DNA from: Antilocapra americana
Lineage: Eukaryota; Chordata; Mammalia; Artiodactyla; Antilocapridae
Reading direction: 5' to 3'
Length of the DNA: 64,000 nucleotides
NCBI GenBank assembly: GCA_007570785.1
Contig: ML664664.1
Span: forward strand, 514,358 to 578,357
Below the pieces are notes generated by a model. It worked only from the letters and a program-made list of their open reading frames with translations. It had not been told where the DNA came from and made no database searches. This document shows, piece by piece, positions 1 to 10,588 of the stretch. The translations under genes and the position numbers were made by a program. The first letter of the stretch is position 1. Each line of letters begins with the position of its first letter.

Positions 1-112
1 TACATATATTCTCCAAGAATGTAAATATATAAATTCCTGTGCTGCATACCTGGAACTTACATGATATTATAAATTAACTATACGTCAATAAAAATTTTTA
101 CAGATAAAATAA
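1..112 (+). mobile_element. L1 LINE 3' end fragment
   Basis: The stretch reads like the terminal 3' untranslated part of a ruminant L1: 'acctggaacttacatgatat', then 'aattaactatacgtcaataa' and an A-rich end. The same ending recurs at 2460-2515 and 20750-20810. The left part lies outside the window. No coding part is visible. Confidence 0.7.
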
Positions 113-149
113 AAACTCAACTAAGAGGGTTAGTGGGGGTAATCTTTGT

Positions 150-505
150 TTGTCACTGGATGAATATTTTGTTTATTCATATACCAGTTGCTCCACCTCT
201 TCAATTTGTAAATAGCACTGCTAGTAACATGGGTGTGTAAGTATCTCTTCAAGATCCTGCTTTCAGTTATTTTCGATATAGATTCAGAAATGAAATTGCT
301 GGATCACATGGTGATTTTACATTTTCTGAGGAGCTGCCATATGGCTTTCCAAAGTTGCTATACCATTACATTCCCACCAACAGTGCACAAGGGTTCACAC
401 TCATCCACATTCTCCACCAAACCTGTTATTTGCTGTTTACGTATTTTTTAAACTTTGATAGTAGCCATTCTAAGGGGAATGAGGTGATATCTCATTGTAG
501 TCAGT
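150..505 (-). mobile_element. Old L1 LINE fragment, ORF2 3' region, antisense
   Basis: Read on the minus strand this is the late ORF2 part of an L1. The plus strand shows the reverse complement of familiar L1 text such as 'cattcccaccaacagtgcac' and 'gagatatctcattgtag'-like wording near 500. Stops and indels are frequent, so the short open frames over it are chance. It lies opposite in orientation to the L1 end at 1-112. Confidence 0.75.
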
Positions 506-1101
506 TTAATCTTTCGAGGGAGGTTTTCTCTCCTTCTGGCAGCTATCTGACACTTCCATTAATCCAAAAGTATTATAAGTGAACAGACAATGTCAACTAT
601 GTAAACTGTAATATCATTCATAGAATGCAGATTTTAAGATACTCAGCAGTGACTGCCACAAAGAGACGACACACTTAATGTATTCAGAGGGAAAATTTTT
701 GAACCAAAGGAGCATATTCAGACTCTCGTATCTATATACTTCCCACAGTCTTCAAGCAATCACCCACAACCTGATAGCCTAGATTCTCAAGCCATCTTTA
801 CATTCTAATTTCTTTCTATCCACATGAACAAGCAACTGCCATATTTAGTCATATTTCTTTAACATTTCAGGACCAGTCTCTTGTCTAAGTCTTGACTCTG
901 ACTTTTTCTAAACCAAAGCATAGCAAGCCTTGATCTTGAAATCATTTTCCATTTCAGATGAATTGTGCTGGCTCAGAGCAATTCAGGAGCACTCCAGGGT
1001 TGGATATAAATTTCTGATTATATCTTCAACATGTCCACCCAAAATTCAGTGTTAATAACATATGTGTCCTCAATTTTTAATGATCACCCCAAATGTATGG
1101 G
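506..1101. other. Unassigned AT-rich sequence
   Basis: I see no gene, RNA or recognisable repeat here. No open frame has a recognisable domain. Confidence 0.5.
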
Positions 1102-1345
1102 TTCAGTCCAGTTCAGTTGCTCAGTCGTGTTTGACTCTTCGCAACCGCATGGACTGCATCACACCAGGGTTCCCTGTGGATCACCAACTCCCGGAGCTTA
1201 CTCAAACTCATGTCCATCGAGTCAGTGATGCCATCCAGCCATCTCATCCTCTGTCATCCCCTTCTCCTCCTGCCTTCAATCTTTCCCAGCATCAGGGTCT
1301 CTTCAAATGAGTCAGTTCTTCACATCAGGTGTCCAAAGAGTGTGT
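1102..1345 (-). mobile_element. BovB LINE 3' end fragment
   Basis: The plus strand starts with 'cagttcagttgctcagtcgt', the reverse complement of the BovB tail, and runs through 'ctttcccagcatcagggtct' to about 1345. This is the non-coding last quarter kilobase of the RTE-type element, 5'-truncated. The open frames across it are shadows of the repeat. Confidence 0.85.
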
Positions 1346-1503
1346 CACTACTATTAGTTCAAATACCCAAAATTGAGGAATCAGGAGAATAGAACAGAAA
1401 AAGAAACCAAGAATATATCTTGAGGGAATTAAGCTGAGGGAGGGAAAAGGAGCAGGGAACAGCTAAGCAATGAAGAACTAAAGCAAATGATGGAACTGAA
1501 ACT

Positions 1504-1712
1504 GTTAATCTCTCAGTCAGGTCTGACTCTTTGCGACCCCATAGACTGTAGCCCGACAGGCTTCTCTGTCCATGGAATACTCTAGGCCAAGAATACTGGA
1601 GTGGGTTGCCATTTCCTTCTGCAGGGGATCTTCCCAACCCAGGGATCGAACCCGGGTCTCCCACATTGTAAGCAGATTCTTTACCACCTGAGCCACCAGG
1701 GGAGCCTGAAGT
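1504..1712 (-). mobile_element. Bov-tA SINE
   Basis: This is a near-complete tRNA-headed ruminant SINE in antisense. The tRNA-like head is at the right ('gagccaccaggggagcc', with the B-box-like 'gatcgaacccgggtctc') and the BovA part at the left. Such SINEs are thought to be mobilised by BovB because they share its 3' end. Confidence 0.85.
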
Positions 1713-2004
1713 AAATTATGGACAGCGTGAAAAAAAACTTTAGTCCTATATACTGCCCCTGTGTGCTTCACCGACTGATGGTGGGGCTGGAAGGGGGTGA
1801 TTGGCTCTTTTGTGAGGTGCTTCTGCATCAGTGGGTTTTCAGATCTTCCCATCCAGAGGCTTCTGACGGGTTTCTATAGGCCGTCCCTGCATAAGACATC
1901 GCAGAAGACCTCAGGAGTGCAGAATGGCCTGAGCATCCCTTCACTAATGACTGAGGTTAGGAAAGTTGTGAAGAGGAGCAGAGATTAGAATTAATGTCTA
2001 TGTT
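1713..2004. other. Unassigned sequence
   Basis: No recognisable gene or repeat. The short open frames on both strands have no familiar motif. Confidence 0.4.
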
Positions 2005-2530
2005 TAAAAAATAGTACAGAGGCACTTATTTAAAAAACAGAAACAAACTCACAGACATAGAAAAACTTATGATTACCAAAGGGAAAGAGTGAAAGTGCAA
2101 GTCAGTCGTGTCTGATTCTTTGCAACCCCAAAGACTAGACAGTCCATGGAATTCTTCAGGCCAGAAGACTGGAGTAGATAGCCATTCCCTTCTCCAGGGG
2201 ATCTTCCCAACCCAGGAATTGAAGCAGGGGGTCTCCTGCATTGCAGGCAGATTCTTTACCAGCTGAGCTACCAGTGGAAGAGGGAAAGGGATAAATTGGG
2301 AGTATAAGCTTAAAAGATGTACACTATCATATATAAAACAGGTAAACAACAAGGATTTACTGTATAGCACAGGGAACTATATTCATTATCTTGTAATAAA
2401 CGATAATGGAAAAGAATTGAAAAAATATAGGTACCTACATATAAACATAGAATTGAATCACTTTTCTGTACACCTGGAACTAACATAATATTGCAAATAA
2501 CAATATTCAAATAAAAAAAAAGGAAAAAAA
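2005..2530 (+). mobile_element. L1 LINE 3' end split by a Bov-tA insertion
   Basis: Two L1 3'-UTR pieces (about 2005-2089 and 2280-2530) are in the correct order and share orientation. The left piece reads 'cttatgattaccaaagggaa'. The right resumes with 'gggataaattgggagtataa' and ends at 'attcaaataaaaaaaa'. The Bov-tA between them is therefore the younger insertion. Confidence 0.8.
2090..2279 (-). mobile_element. Bov-tA SINE inserted in L1
   Basis: Antisense Bov-tA. The left edge has the BovA tail 'gtcagtcgtgtctgattctt' and the right edge the tRNA-like head 'ttaccagctgagctaccagt'. It interrupts the L1 3' end described at 2005-2530, and the host L1 text continues on both sides. Confidence 0.85.
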
Positions 2531-2640
2531 AAAAAACAGGAAGCAGTCCAGATAGACTTTTCTTAACAATGTATGTATGGAAAAGATTTCTGATGAATTT
2601 ATCTATAAAGATAATTTCTAATTAAAATCAAACTTCTTCA

Positions 2641-2800
2641 GGAGCCTGTCAGGCTCCTCTGTCCATGGGATTCTCCAGGCAAGGATACTGGAGTAGGTTG
2701 CCATTCCCTTCTCCAGGGGATCTTTCCAACCCAGGGATCAAACACAGGTCTCCTGTATTGCAGGCAAATTTTTAACCATTTGTGTCACCAGGGAAGCCTA
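2641..2800 (-). mobile_element. Bov-tA SINE, 3' truncated
   Basis: Antisense copy starting within the BovA half ('agcctgtcaggctcctctgt') and ending with the tRNA-like head at 'gtcaccagggaagcct'. The BovA tail is missing, so this is a partial copy of about 160 bp. Confidence 0.8.
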
Positions 2801-3053
2801 ACTAACATATAAAACAGGAAACCAGAGTAGAAGCCATCTCTTGTCTACAAAACTCAAAAGTAGGGGGCTTGAAGCTTAGCAAACCCTTGGCACCTAAGAT
2901 TCAAGGCTTTGAGGTGTATGATGATGAGATCTCAGTATGAAGATAATATGTAACCAGGCTTGGCCAAGATCTAATGAAGATTCAAAGTCAGATGTGACTT
3001 GAGCCTGCAATTGGAGTGCTCTCAGTCAATGCACCAAGTGAAGCTGAGGTAAC
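2801..3053. other. Unassigned sequence
   Basis: No recognisable repeat or coding signal. It ends at the target-site duplication of the BovB insertion that follows. Confidence 0.4.
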
Positions 3054-3366
3054 ACAGGGATTTGTTGTTCAGCTGCTAAGTCATGTCTGACTCCTTGCGA
3101 TTCCATGGACACCAGGCTTTCCTGTCCTTCACTATGTCCTGGAGTTTGCTCAAGCTCATGTTCATTGAGTGGTAATGTCATCCAACCATCTTATCCTGTC
3201 ACCCTGTTCTTCTGCCCTCAATCTTTCCCAGCATTAGGGTCATCAAACCAGTCAATCCTAAAGGAAATCAACCCTGAATATTCATGGAAACACTGATGCT
3301 GAGGGTGAAGCTCTAATAATTTGGCCACCTGATACAAAGAGCTGACACATTGGAAAAGACAGGGAT
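3054..3366 (-). mobile_element. BovB LINE insertion with 5' inversion (twin-priming signature)
   Basis: Positions 3062-3241 are the BovB 3' terminus in minus orientation, beginning with 'ttgttcagctgctaagtcat'. Positions 3243-3360 are the directly adjacent upstream BovB segment, but in plus orientation ('aaccagtcaatcctaaagga' to 'cattggaaaagac'). The two segments meet at the same place in the element, around 'gaaaagaccctgatgctggg'. The 8-bp direct repeat 'acagggat' flanks the whole unit (3054-3061 and 3359-3366). This is the arrangement expected when the second target strand primes internally on the RNA during target-primed reverse transcription. The BovB text is seen in the sequence and the mechanism is inferred. 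Confidence 0.8.
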
Positions 3367-5445
3367 GCATATTCACTATTAAATTGAGAAGCACATGGTG
3401 AATGGAATGATTATCGGTCAATATTCATTGGTAACCCAAATGAATACTAGCAATTTAATCACAATGCAAATTCTCAATTTTTTGGTACCATAAGAAATAC
3501 ATCCGGAAGGGAACTTGTCAATCTTTTTTTTTTTTCCCACACTCATCTCACATTTTGTCTTTCTGCATGTCAAGCTTGAGGACACCAAGTCCTTATCTTT
3601 GGAAAGAATTTGAATGGCTTCTTAGTCAAATGGGAAACTGGACCATCTGGTGTTATCTCTGTATGCAGCCTAAGTCTAAATACCATGAGAGGGACTGGCA
3701 AACTGCCCAGATAGCTCCACCAATTCTCCAGATTTACTGAGTTTTTCCAAGAGCTTCAGTTCATCATGGGGATTTATTTTCAAGCAGAGTATTGTTCTGA
3801 TTTGCTTGAAAGAAGAGGGAAAAAAAGGAATGGATGAAAGACTATGACTTAAAGATGTAATATTTTATTATTATCACATATTTCATACTCATCTTTCAGC
3901 TTCCTAAAATTAGTCAGATTAACAACAGAGGGACCTCATGAGAATCAAAGCTTCTAGGAAGATTTGAACATGGCAACCTTGAATATATGTAGTATCCTCT
4001 TTTCTTATAATTTATTTTTCAAACCAAGGAGATTCCTTTTGTAAAGTTGTCTCACAATTTTATCAGGGGAGTTCCTTGGATACTGTACTATAGTAAAGGA
4101 AAACTGTCTCCTCTACTATCTTATCTGATGAGTTCTTGAGGGTATAAAAACAGCAGCAACAATCACAGCACAAAAGAAGTATAATGACTCCAAAAGGGAT
4201 TTCGCCAATGGGACTGCTTTCACCAATTCACCTTTAGAGAAATTCTTGCATGGTGACCCACCGACACTTTGCCCCTTTAGAGAAACAGGCTTTTTGGATT
4301 GACCAGGTTGGCTCTTGAGAGATGCTCTAAGCAGGAGCCCAAACAAAAGATTCACCCAAGGATTTGGGGACAGAGACCATCACTTCCTTGTTTTTTAGCT
4401 TTGCTGGATACCTAACACAAGGCTTGACACAGAACAATAGTTCAAAGAATAAATAAACTATTTCCTTATCTGTTCCTACCTCACTCCACATTTTTTTACT
4501 TCTTTTGCCTAAACACCTCATTATGTTTCATTACATCACCATTTATTTTTATTAGTTTCTCCTGCCATATATGCTCCCAAATTTCCTGGATATCACATCA
4601 ATTCCTCTCCATGTTAACTTTCATCTTTCCATTAGTGTTTGACACATTCATAACACTGCTAGGTAATTTAACCCTGGCCAGGTCCCAAATATACTCCTTT
4701 CTGCATGTTTACTAAAGGCTATTCTCTCTCAACATTTAAAGTATCAAGAGCAACTTTATCGAGCTTCATAATTCCTAAAGAAGATTTAATTCCTATCATG
4801 TAATTTATGGAAGAAGGTCAGTGAAGATTTTCATAAAACTCACTTTTTATAATTATATAGCTCCTCGACTAAAGCTAAGAATATATATGATTGAGTCCAC
4901 CTTTGAGACTCAATGCCATTTATTGGAACTGATTCACAGAGTAGAACATGAAATTATAAACCAGCAAACATTAATGGTCAACAATCTATGTCAGGGCATC
5001 TTTAACATTTTGATGTTATAGTTCAGCTTAAATCCTGTACATATGTGAGAGTTATGTTTTATATTAATATGAATTGTAGCAATCACAAATCAGACAAATT
5101 TCCTGATGACAATTTCCTTAATCTCAGGGGAGGTAAATTCAGGCACTTTTTCAGAAATGGTTGAATCTGGCTATGTGTTGTAAATAACCTTATATCAGGG
5201 AAGGATTATAACAACATATATTTGATACAAAACTACATGTTCTGTAAGTTATTTTGTGATACAGGCCTTTCAGGCAAACCTATCATTCCTTTAAGACTGA
5301 GTCATAAATTCAGGCTTCTTGGTCAGTACCAAGAAAATATAGGTAACCTGGTATGTTACCTATGTTTCTAATATTTTCTAGAACTAATCAGTAATTTATC
5401 AATAACATTCTTGCATACATTTCTTTTCCCATAAAGGGGGCTACG

Positions 5446-5448
<3 letters not shown>
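3367..5448. other. Unassigned AT-rich sequence, about 2.1 kb
   Basis: No exon, RNA gene or high-copy repeat was recognised. The small open frames (for example 4116-4355 and 4327-4521 on the minus strand) lack domains and conserved motifs and are probably chance. A T-run near 3523-3535 is the only low-complexity feature. Confidence 0.45.
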
Positions 5449-5492
<44 letters not shown>

Positions 5493-5645
5493 TGTCCATG
5501 CTAAGTCGCTCAGTAGTGTCTGACTCTTCACAACCCTATGGACTGTAGTTCACCAGGCTCCTCTGTCCATGGGATTCTCCAAGCAATACTGGAGTCAGTT
5601 TCCATTTACTCCTCCAGGGGATCTTCCCCACTCAAGGATCCCTAG
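5449..5645 (-). mobile_element. Bov-tA/BovA SINE with (TG)n tail
   Basis: A (TG)n microsatellite at about 5450-5488 runs straight into antisense BovA sequence ('gctaagtcgctcagtagtgt'). On the SINE's own strand the microsatellite is therefore its (CA)n-type 3' tail. The tRNA-like head is degraded after 'caaggatccc', so the right border is uncertain. Confidence 0.8.
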
Positions 5646-5764
5646 GTTTTATAAGATATCTTCTTCACTTTTTACCAGCTGTAAACATATACAATGGTAA
5701 GCAACTTATTAGTGATCTAATTAAATAAAGGTGGGTCAGGAATGTCCTCAAATGTTAAATGCTC

Positions 5765-5972
5765 CATGGATGCTAAGTTGCTTCAGTTATGTCCAACTCT
5801 TTGAAACGTGATGGACTGTAGCCCACCAGGCTTCTCTGTCCATAGAATTCTCCAGGCAAGAATACTGGAGTGGTTTGCCATTCCCTTCTCCAGAGGATCT
5901 TCCTGACCTGGGAATCAAACCTTTGTCTCTTGCATCTCCTGTCTACCACCAGGGCTAACTGGAAAGCCCATG
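5765..5972 (-). mobile_element. Bov-tA SINE
   Basis: Antisense and near full length. It runs from 'tgctaagttgcttcagttat' on the left to the tRNA-like head around 'ctaccaccagggctaactgg' on the right. It lies about 120 bp from the preceding SINE in the same orientation but is a separate insertion, because each has its own head and tail. Confidence 0.8.
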
Positions 5973-6861
5973 GATGACTACTCATTGAATGTAGTACTTT
6001 TAGCTTTGGGGCAACTGAAAGAACAAAAATTCAACTGCTGAATGAGAGAAGATGGGGAAAGGAGTTGGGAGGACCCAGTGAGGAGCATTAAGAAAGAACA
6101 TGTATATGCTTGAGAAGGCCTATGGAATGTCCCTGGAGGAACCTCCACTCCCATCCTTCACATATGGCTCACAAGGACCCGAACAGTATGACATGTTTCT
6201 GTGTGTTGCGTTCCTTCCCCACCCACACATTGGAGTCTGCTTGGTTTTGGAACAACCGTCTGATTCACTTGTGACTCTCTTATGGATTCATTAGATCCTG
6301 GGAAAGAAGCACAAATTTTTTATTCCAGGAAAAGCAGGCCAGACAGTATTGCAAAGAGGTAGGGGGTGTTTCTCTGCCCTTCTAGGCCATCTTCCTCTGT
6401 AGTCTGCTGAGCATCCAGATTGTGAATTCCAGGAAGTAGACCAAGAACTTCATGTCATCAAAAATCATGTATTTTAAATAGGGAGTCTACTCATGATTCA
6501 ACCTGACAATCAATTTCAGTGTTATACCAATAAATAGTCTAAAGAAATGACCATCTGTTGCCAGCATTTTCTGAAATAGTCTATGCACATTTTAGGTTTC
6601 CAAAAACGATGAGCAAGTTTTGTACTGACAAAACAAAACACTCTGAATGACTAGCTCCTTCCCAAATTCTGGTGTTACACACCTCCCCTTCCCTAAACAC
6701 ACACACACACACACACACACTATCAGTTCTAGAAGCTGGGTAAGCACAAGCACGTGAGTGTGAGTGTGAGAGAGCCAGACTACAAATATAAACAATGACT
6801 AACCGGACAGAAGGATGCCTTCTCTAGAGTTGAACCACTGCACATGTTCTTTACATTAGTA
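5973..6861. other. Unassigned sequence with a short (CA)n
   Basis: No gene recognised. The plus frame at 6100-6294 has no recognisable domain. A (CA)n of about 24 bp lies at 6697-6720. Confidence 0.4.
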
Positions 6862-7018
6862 GTGTTGACCCCTGACTGCCCATTAGAATCACTTGGGAAA
6901 TAGTTAAAAATCTGGATGCTAAGGCCACAATCCCTGGGGGTTGGGTCCAGGCATCAGACTTTGAGAAACTCTGCAGGTGATTCCAATGTACTGCCAAGGT
7001 TGAGAGTCACTGCTTTAG
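6862..7018 (+). mobile_element. MER5A-like hAT-Charlie DNA transposon remnant
   Basis: The segment has the layout of this short non-autonomous DNA transposon family. A left end resembling 'cattagaatcacttgggaaa', a centre with 'gggtccaggcatcagac', and a right end 'gtgattccaatgtactgcca' are partial inverted copies of each other. It is an old, immobile remnant with no coding capacity. Strand assignment is arbitrary because the element is nearly palindromic. Confidence 0.65.
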
Positions 7019-7084
7019 ACAGTAGTTTGCAACTAGAAAAGCCTTGTTAAGGACAATCCCTTCATAATCATCTAAACAGTAGTT

Positions 7085-7290
7085 TAGGGCTTCCCACATG
7101 GCTCAGATGGTAAAGAATCCACCTGCAATACAGGAGACCAAGGTTTGATCCCTGGGTTAGACAGATTCCCTGGAGAAGGAAATGGCAACCCACTCCAGTA
7201 TTCTTGCCTGGAGAATTCCAAGGGCAGAGAAGCCTGACAGGCTATAGAACATGGGCATAGAGAAGAGTTGGACACAACTAAGCAATGAAC
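7085..7290 (+). mobile_element. Bov-tA SINE
   Basis: Sense-oriented copy. The tRNA-like head reads 'gggcttcccacatggctcag' with a B-box-like 'ggtttgatccctggg', followed by the BovA part 'ggaaatggcaacccactcca'. It ends near 'gttggacacaactaagcaat'. Confidence 0.85.
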
Positions 7291-7295
7291 ACTTG

Positions 7296-7424
7296 CTTCT
7301 TTTTTTCTTTTTTAACCACACCATACAACATGTGGGATATTCGTTCCCTCATCAGGAATTGAATTCTTGCCTCCTTGCATTGGAAGCATGGAGTCTTAAC
7401 CACTGGACTACCTAGAAAGTCCCA
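7296..7424 (-). mobile_element. CHR-type tRNA SINE
   Basis: Antisense CHR SINE. The right edge, 'actacctagaaagtccc', is the reverse complement of the usual 'gggacttcc...' head, and the T-rich left edge (7291-7315) is the A-rich tail. It lies tail to tail against the preceding Bov-tA. CHR SINEs occur in whales, hippos and ruminants and are presumed to use L1 machinery. Confidence 0.75.
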
Positions 7425-8286
7425 GTTTGTGTTTCTATAATGGACCTAGATCTGACCTAACACAGACTTCCAGAAATGCAAAATCACTTTGATATCATAT
7501 AAGTTTGTAGCAGGTGCAATATTTTCCTAAGTCAGATTTTTCACTAGGGGTTATGTTTCTAAGAGCACATGTCCTTTATCCACAAACTATTCTCAGAGTT
7601 AAGGATTCTGATATCATTCATCCTTCCTGGGGTGCACATTAGCATGTACAGTGAAAGTCCACAGTGGCAGACATCATTAGCAGGATGCCAGTGGAGTCGG
7701 GGGGGGGGAATCAATGGGGCCCACTCACTGCCAGTGATGGGAAGCATTTCCTATTCAGTATTCACTAGAGTGCATGCTGAAATGCCATTTTCTGTTGATT
7801 TGCATTCCAAAGTAAGGTGGTGAGGAGTCCTTGAAAGAGCTCTCGCAAGTCCATCAATGTGGTCTTCATGCTTTTCTAGTATTTAGTGTTGTAACTGGTA
7901 TTAGTCTTATATTCTCAAATTCTGATGGGGCTACATATGCCACTTATTCCTGGAATATTAAGCAAGAGTTCAGTTCTACTCTTCAATAACCTGAGCACTT
8001 CTGCCAAATCTTGATTTCCCAAATTTATACACTTATGAAATTTGCATAACTCAAGATGAAACACTGAATCATCCCAGGTGCTTACTGTTCCAAAGCAATT
8101 TCCCACTACTCTTTGCTTTTTATCCCTTACTTTTCATTTCTTTAACTCAGTGTTAGGAAATACAGAAAACAAAGTGGGGAAGGGAGATGAAGGAGCATTC
8201 TTCTTATTGACAATTCTCTTGAACACTCACTATATAAAACTTGATTTTGCATATAAAACATTGGTAAAGTTAGAATTTAATCAGGG

Positions 8287-8290
<4 letters not shown>
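7425..8290. other. Unassigned sequence
   Basis: No recognisable gene or repeat. A short G-run lies near 7700. Short open frames on both strands around 7559-8106 overlap one another and carry no domain. Confidence 0.4.
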
Positions 8291-8339
<49 letters not shown>

Positions 8340-8548
8340 CGTCACTCAGTAATGTCCAACTCTTTTGCAACCCCATGGACAGTAGCCTGCCAGAACCCTC
8401 TGTCCATGGGATTCTTCAGACAAGAGTACTGGAGTGGGTAGCAATTCTATTCTCCAGGGAATCTTCCTGACCCAGGGATCATACCCGGGTCAGATTGCCT
8501 GAATTGCAGTCAGATTCTTTACCATCTGAGCCGTCAGGGAAGCTCCCC
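8291..8548 (-). mobile_element. Bov-tA SINE with (TG)n tail
   Basis: A pure (TG)n tract (about 8291-8338) continues into antisense BovA sequence ('cactcagtaatgtccaactc') and ends with the tRNA-like head 'ctgagccgtcagggaagc'. The run of Val-Cys codons in the 130-codon frame across this region is only the microsatellite being translated. Confidence 0.85.
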
Positions 8549-8739
8549 ATATATCTAGGATTTATAAAAATCCCAAACTCTTACATTGCTCAGTTTTAAG
8601 GATTATAGCCTTCATTTTAGACCTATGTCTCAGGGCATGAGTCAGACTCTAAATATATCATGTATCAATTCAACTTGGGGAAACATGTTTCAACCAAATG
8701 AGTTTGAACTTATTTTTCTTCCAAACTAAATCCATTCTC

Positions 8740-9105
8740 ATCATTTAAATGAAAATCAATCAATGTGATACACCACATTAACAAAATGAAAGAAAAAAAA
8801 AAACAGACGATCATCTCAATAGATGATAAGAAGCATTTGACAAAAAAACACATTCATTCATGATTAAAACTCTCAACAAAGTAAGTACAAAAGGCACTTA
8901 TCAAAAAGCCACACATGAAAAACCCACATCTAACATAATCAGTGTAGAAAAATTGAAAGGTTACCCCTTATGATCTGGACAAGGCAAGAATGGACACCCT
9001 TACCATATCAAGTCAACACAGTACTAGAAGTCCTAGCCAGAACAATTAAAAAAGGAAAAGAAGTGTAAGGCCAACCCAAATTGGAAAGGAAGAATTAAAA
9101 CTATC
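8740..9105 (+). mobile_element. L1 LINE ORF2 fragment
   Basis: Recognisable L1 ORF2 text in sense: 'aatgtgatacaccacattaa', 'gatcatctcaatagatg' and 'agtcctagccagaacaatta', ending with 'ttggaaaggaagaattaaaa'. It corresponds to the reverse transcriptase region just before the YADD motif. Several indels destroy the frame. The fragment stops abruptly against BovB sequence at about 9106. Confidence 0.8.
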
Positions 9106-9107
9106 TC

Positions 9108-10588
9108 ACACACCAGATATCCTGGAATATGAAGTCAAGTGAGCCTTAGGAAGCATTACTATGAACAAAGCTAGTGGAGGTAATAGAATTCCAGCTGAGC
9201 AGTTTTTTCAATACTGAAAGAAGATGCTTTTAAAGTGCTGCACTCAATATGGCAGCAAATTGGAAAACTCAGCAATGGCCACAGGACTGGAAAAGGTCAG
9301 TTTTCATTCCAGTCCCAAAGAAGGGCAATGCTGAAGAATATTCAAACTACCACACAATTACATTCATTCCACATGCTAGCAAGTAATGCCCCAAATCCTC
9401 TAAGCTAGGCTTCAGCAGAACATTAACAGAGAATTTCCAGATGTACAAGCTGGATTGAGGAAAGGCACAGGAACAAGAGATCAAATTGCCAACAAGCATT
9501 GGATTAACAAAAAAGCAAGGGAATTCCAGAAAAACATCTACTTCTGCTTCATTGACTATGCTAAAGCCTTTAACTGTGTGGATCACAACAAACTGGGGAA
9601 AATTTTTAAAGAGATGGGAATACCAGACCACCTTACCTACCTCCTGAGAAACATGTATGCAGGTCAAGAAGCAATAGTTAGAGCCAGATATGGAACAACA
9701 GACTGGTTCCAAATTGGGAAAGGAATACGTCAAGGCTATATATTTATACTGCTTATTTAACTTATATGCAGACTACATCATGTGAAATATTGGGCTGGAT
9801 GAAGCACAAGCTGGAATCAAGATTGCCAGAAGAAATATCAATAACCTCAGATATGCAGATGATACTAACCTTATGGCAGAAAGGGAAGAGGAACTAAAGA
9901 GCCTCTTGATGAAGGTTCAAGAGGAGCGTAAAAAAGTTGGCTTAAAACTCAACATTCAAAAACTAAGGTAATGGCATGTGGTCCCATCACTTCATGGCAA
10001 ATGGATGGGGAAAACAGTAAAAACACTGACAGACTATTTTCTTGGGCTCTAAAATCACTGTGGATGGTGACTGCAGCCATTAAACTAAAAGATAATTGCT
10101 CCTTAGAAGAAATGCTATGACAAACCTAGACACCATATTAAAAAGCAGACATATTACTTTGCCAACAAAGGTGTGGATAGTGAAAGCTATGCTTTTTCCT
10201 GTAGCCATGTGGAGATGTGAGAGTTGGACCATAAATAAGGCTGAGCACCCAAAGAAATGATGTTTTCGAATTGTGGTGTTGGAGAAGACTCTTAAGAGTC
10301 CCTGGGACAGCAAGGAGATCAACCCAGTCAATCCTAAAGGAAATCAACCTGAATGTTCATTGGAAGGACTGATGCTGAAGCTCCAATACTTCAATCACCT
10401 GATATGAACAGCCAACTCATTGGAAAAGACCCTGATGCTGGGAAAGATGAGATGGATGACATCATCAATTCATTGAACACGAGTTAGAGCAATCTCTGGG
10501 AGACACTGAAGGACAGGGAAGCCTGGAGTGTTGCAATCCATGGAGTTGCAAAGAATCAGACAGGACTTAGAAACTGAACAACAAATTG
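9108..10588 (+). pseudogene. BovB (RTE-clade) LINE fragment with broken reverse transcriptase
   Basis: This is the longest BovB copy in the window, about 1.5 kb of the 3' half. BovB encodes an endonuclease/reverse transcriptase that copies its own RNA at a nicked chromosomal target, and the endonuclease part is missing here. The plus frame 9455-9760 keeps the palm motif A as FIDYAKAFNCVDH (the usual family form has D instead of the N) and a start of motif B, GIRQG. It is then frameshifted before the usual cysteine/proline region. The catalytic RYADD motif follows in a different frame at 9852-9863. Downstream text ('ggcatgtggtcccatcactt', 'gactgcagcca') and the tail near 10580 complete the 3' end. 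Multiple stops and frameshifts make it inactive. It abuts an L1 fragment on the left. Confidence 0.9.

Noticed and set aside
9455..9760. Reverse transcriptase motifs as a host or bacterial-type RT (retron-like) gene
   Set aside because: The surrounding text and 3' tail are those of BovB, repeated at six or more other sites in the window.
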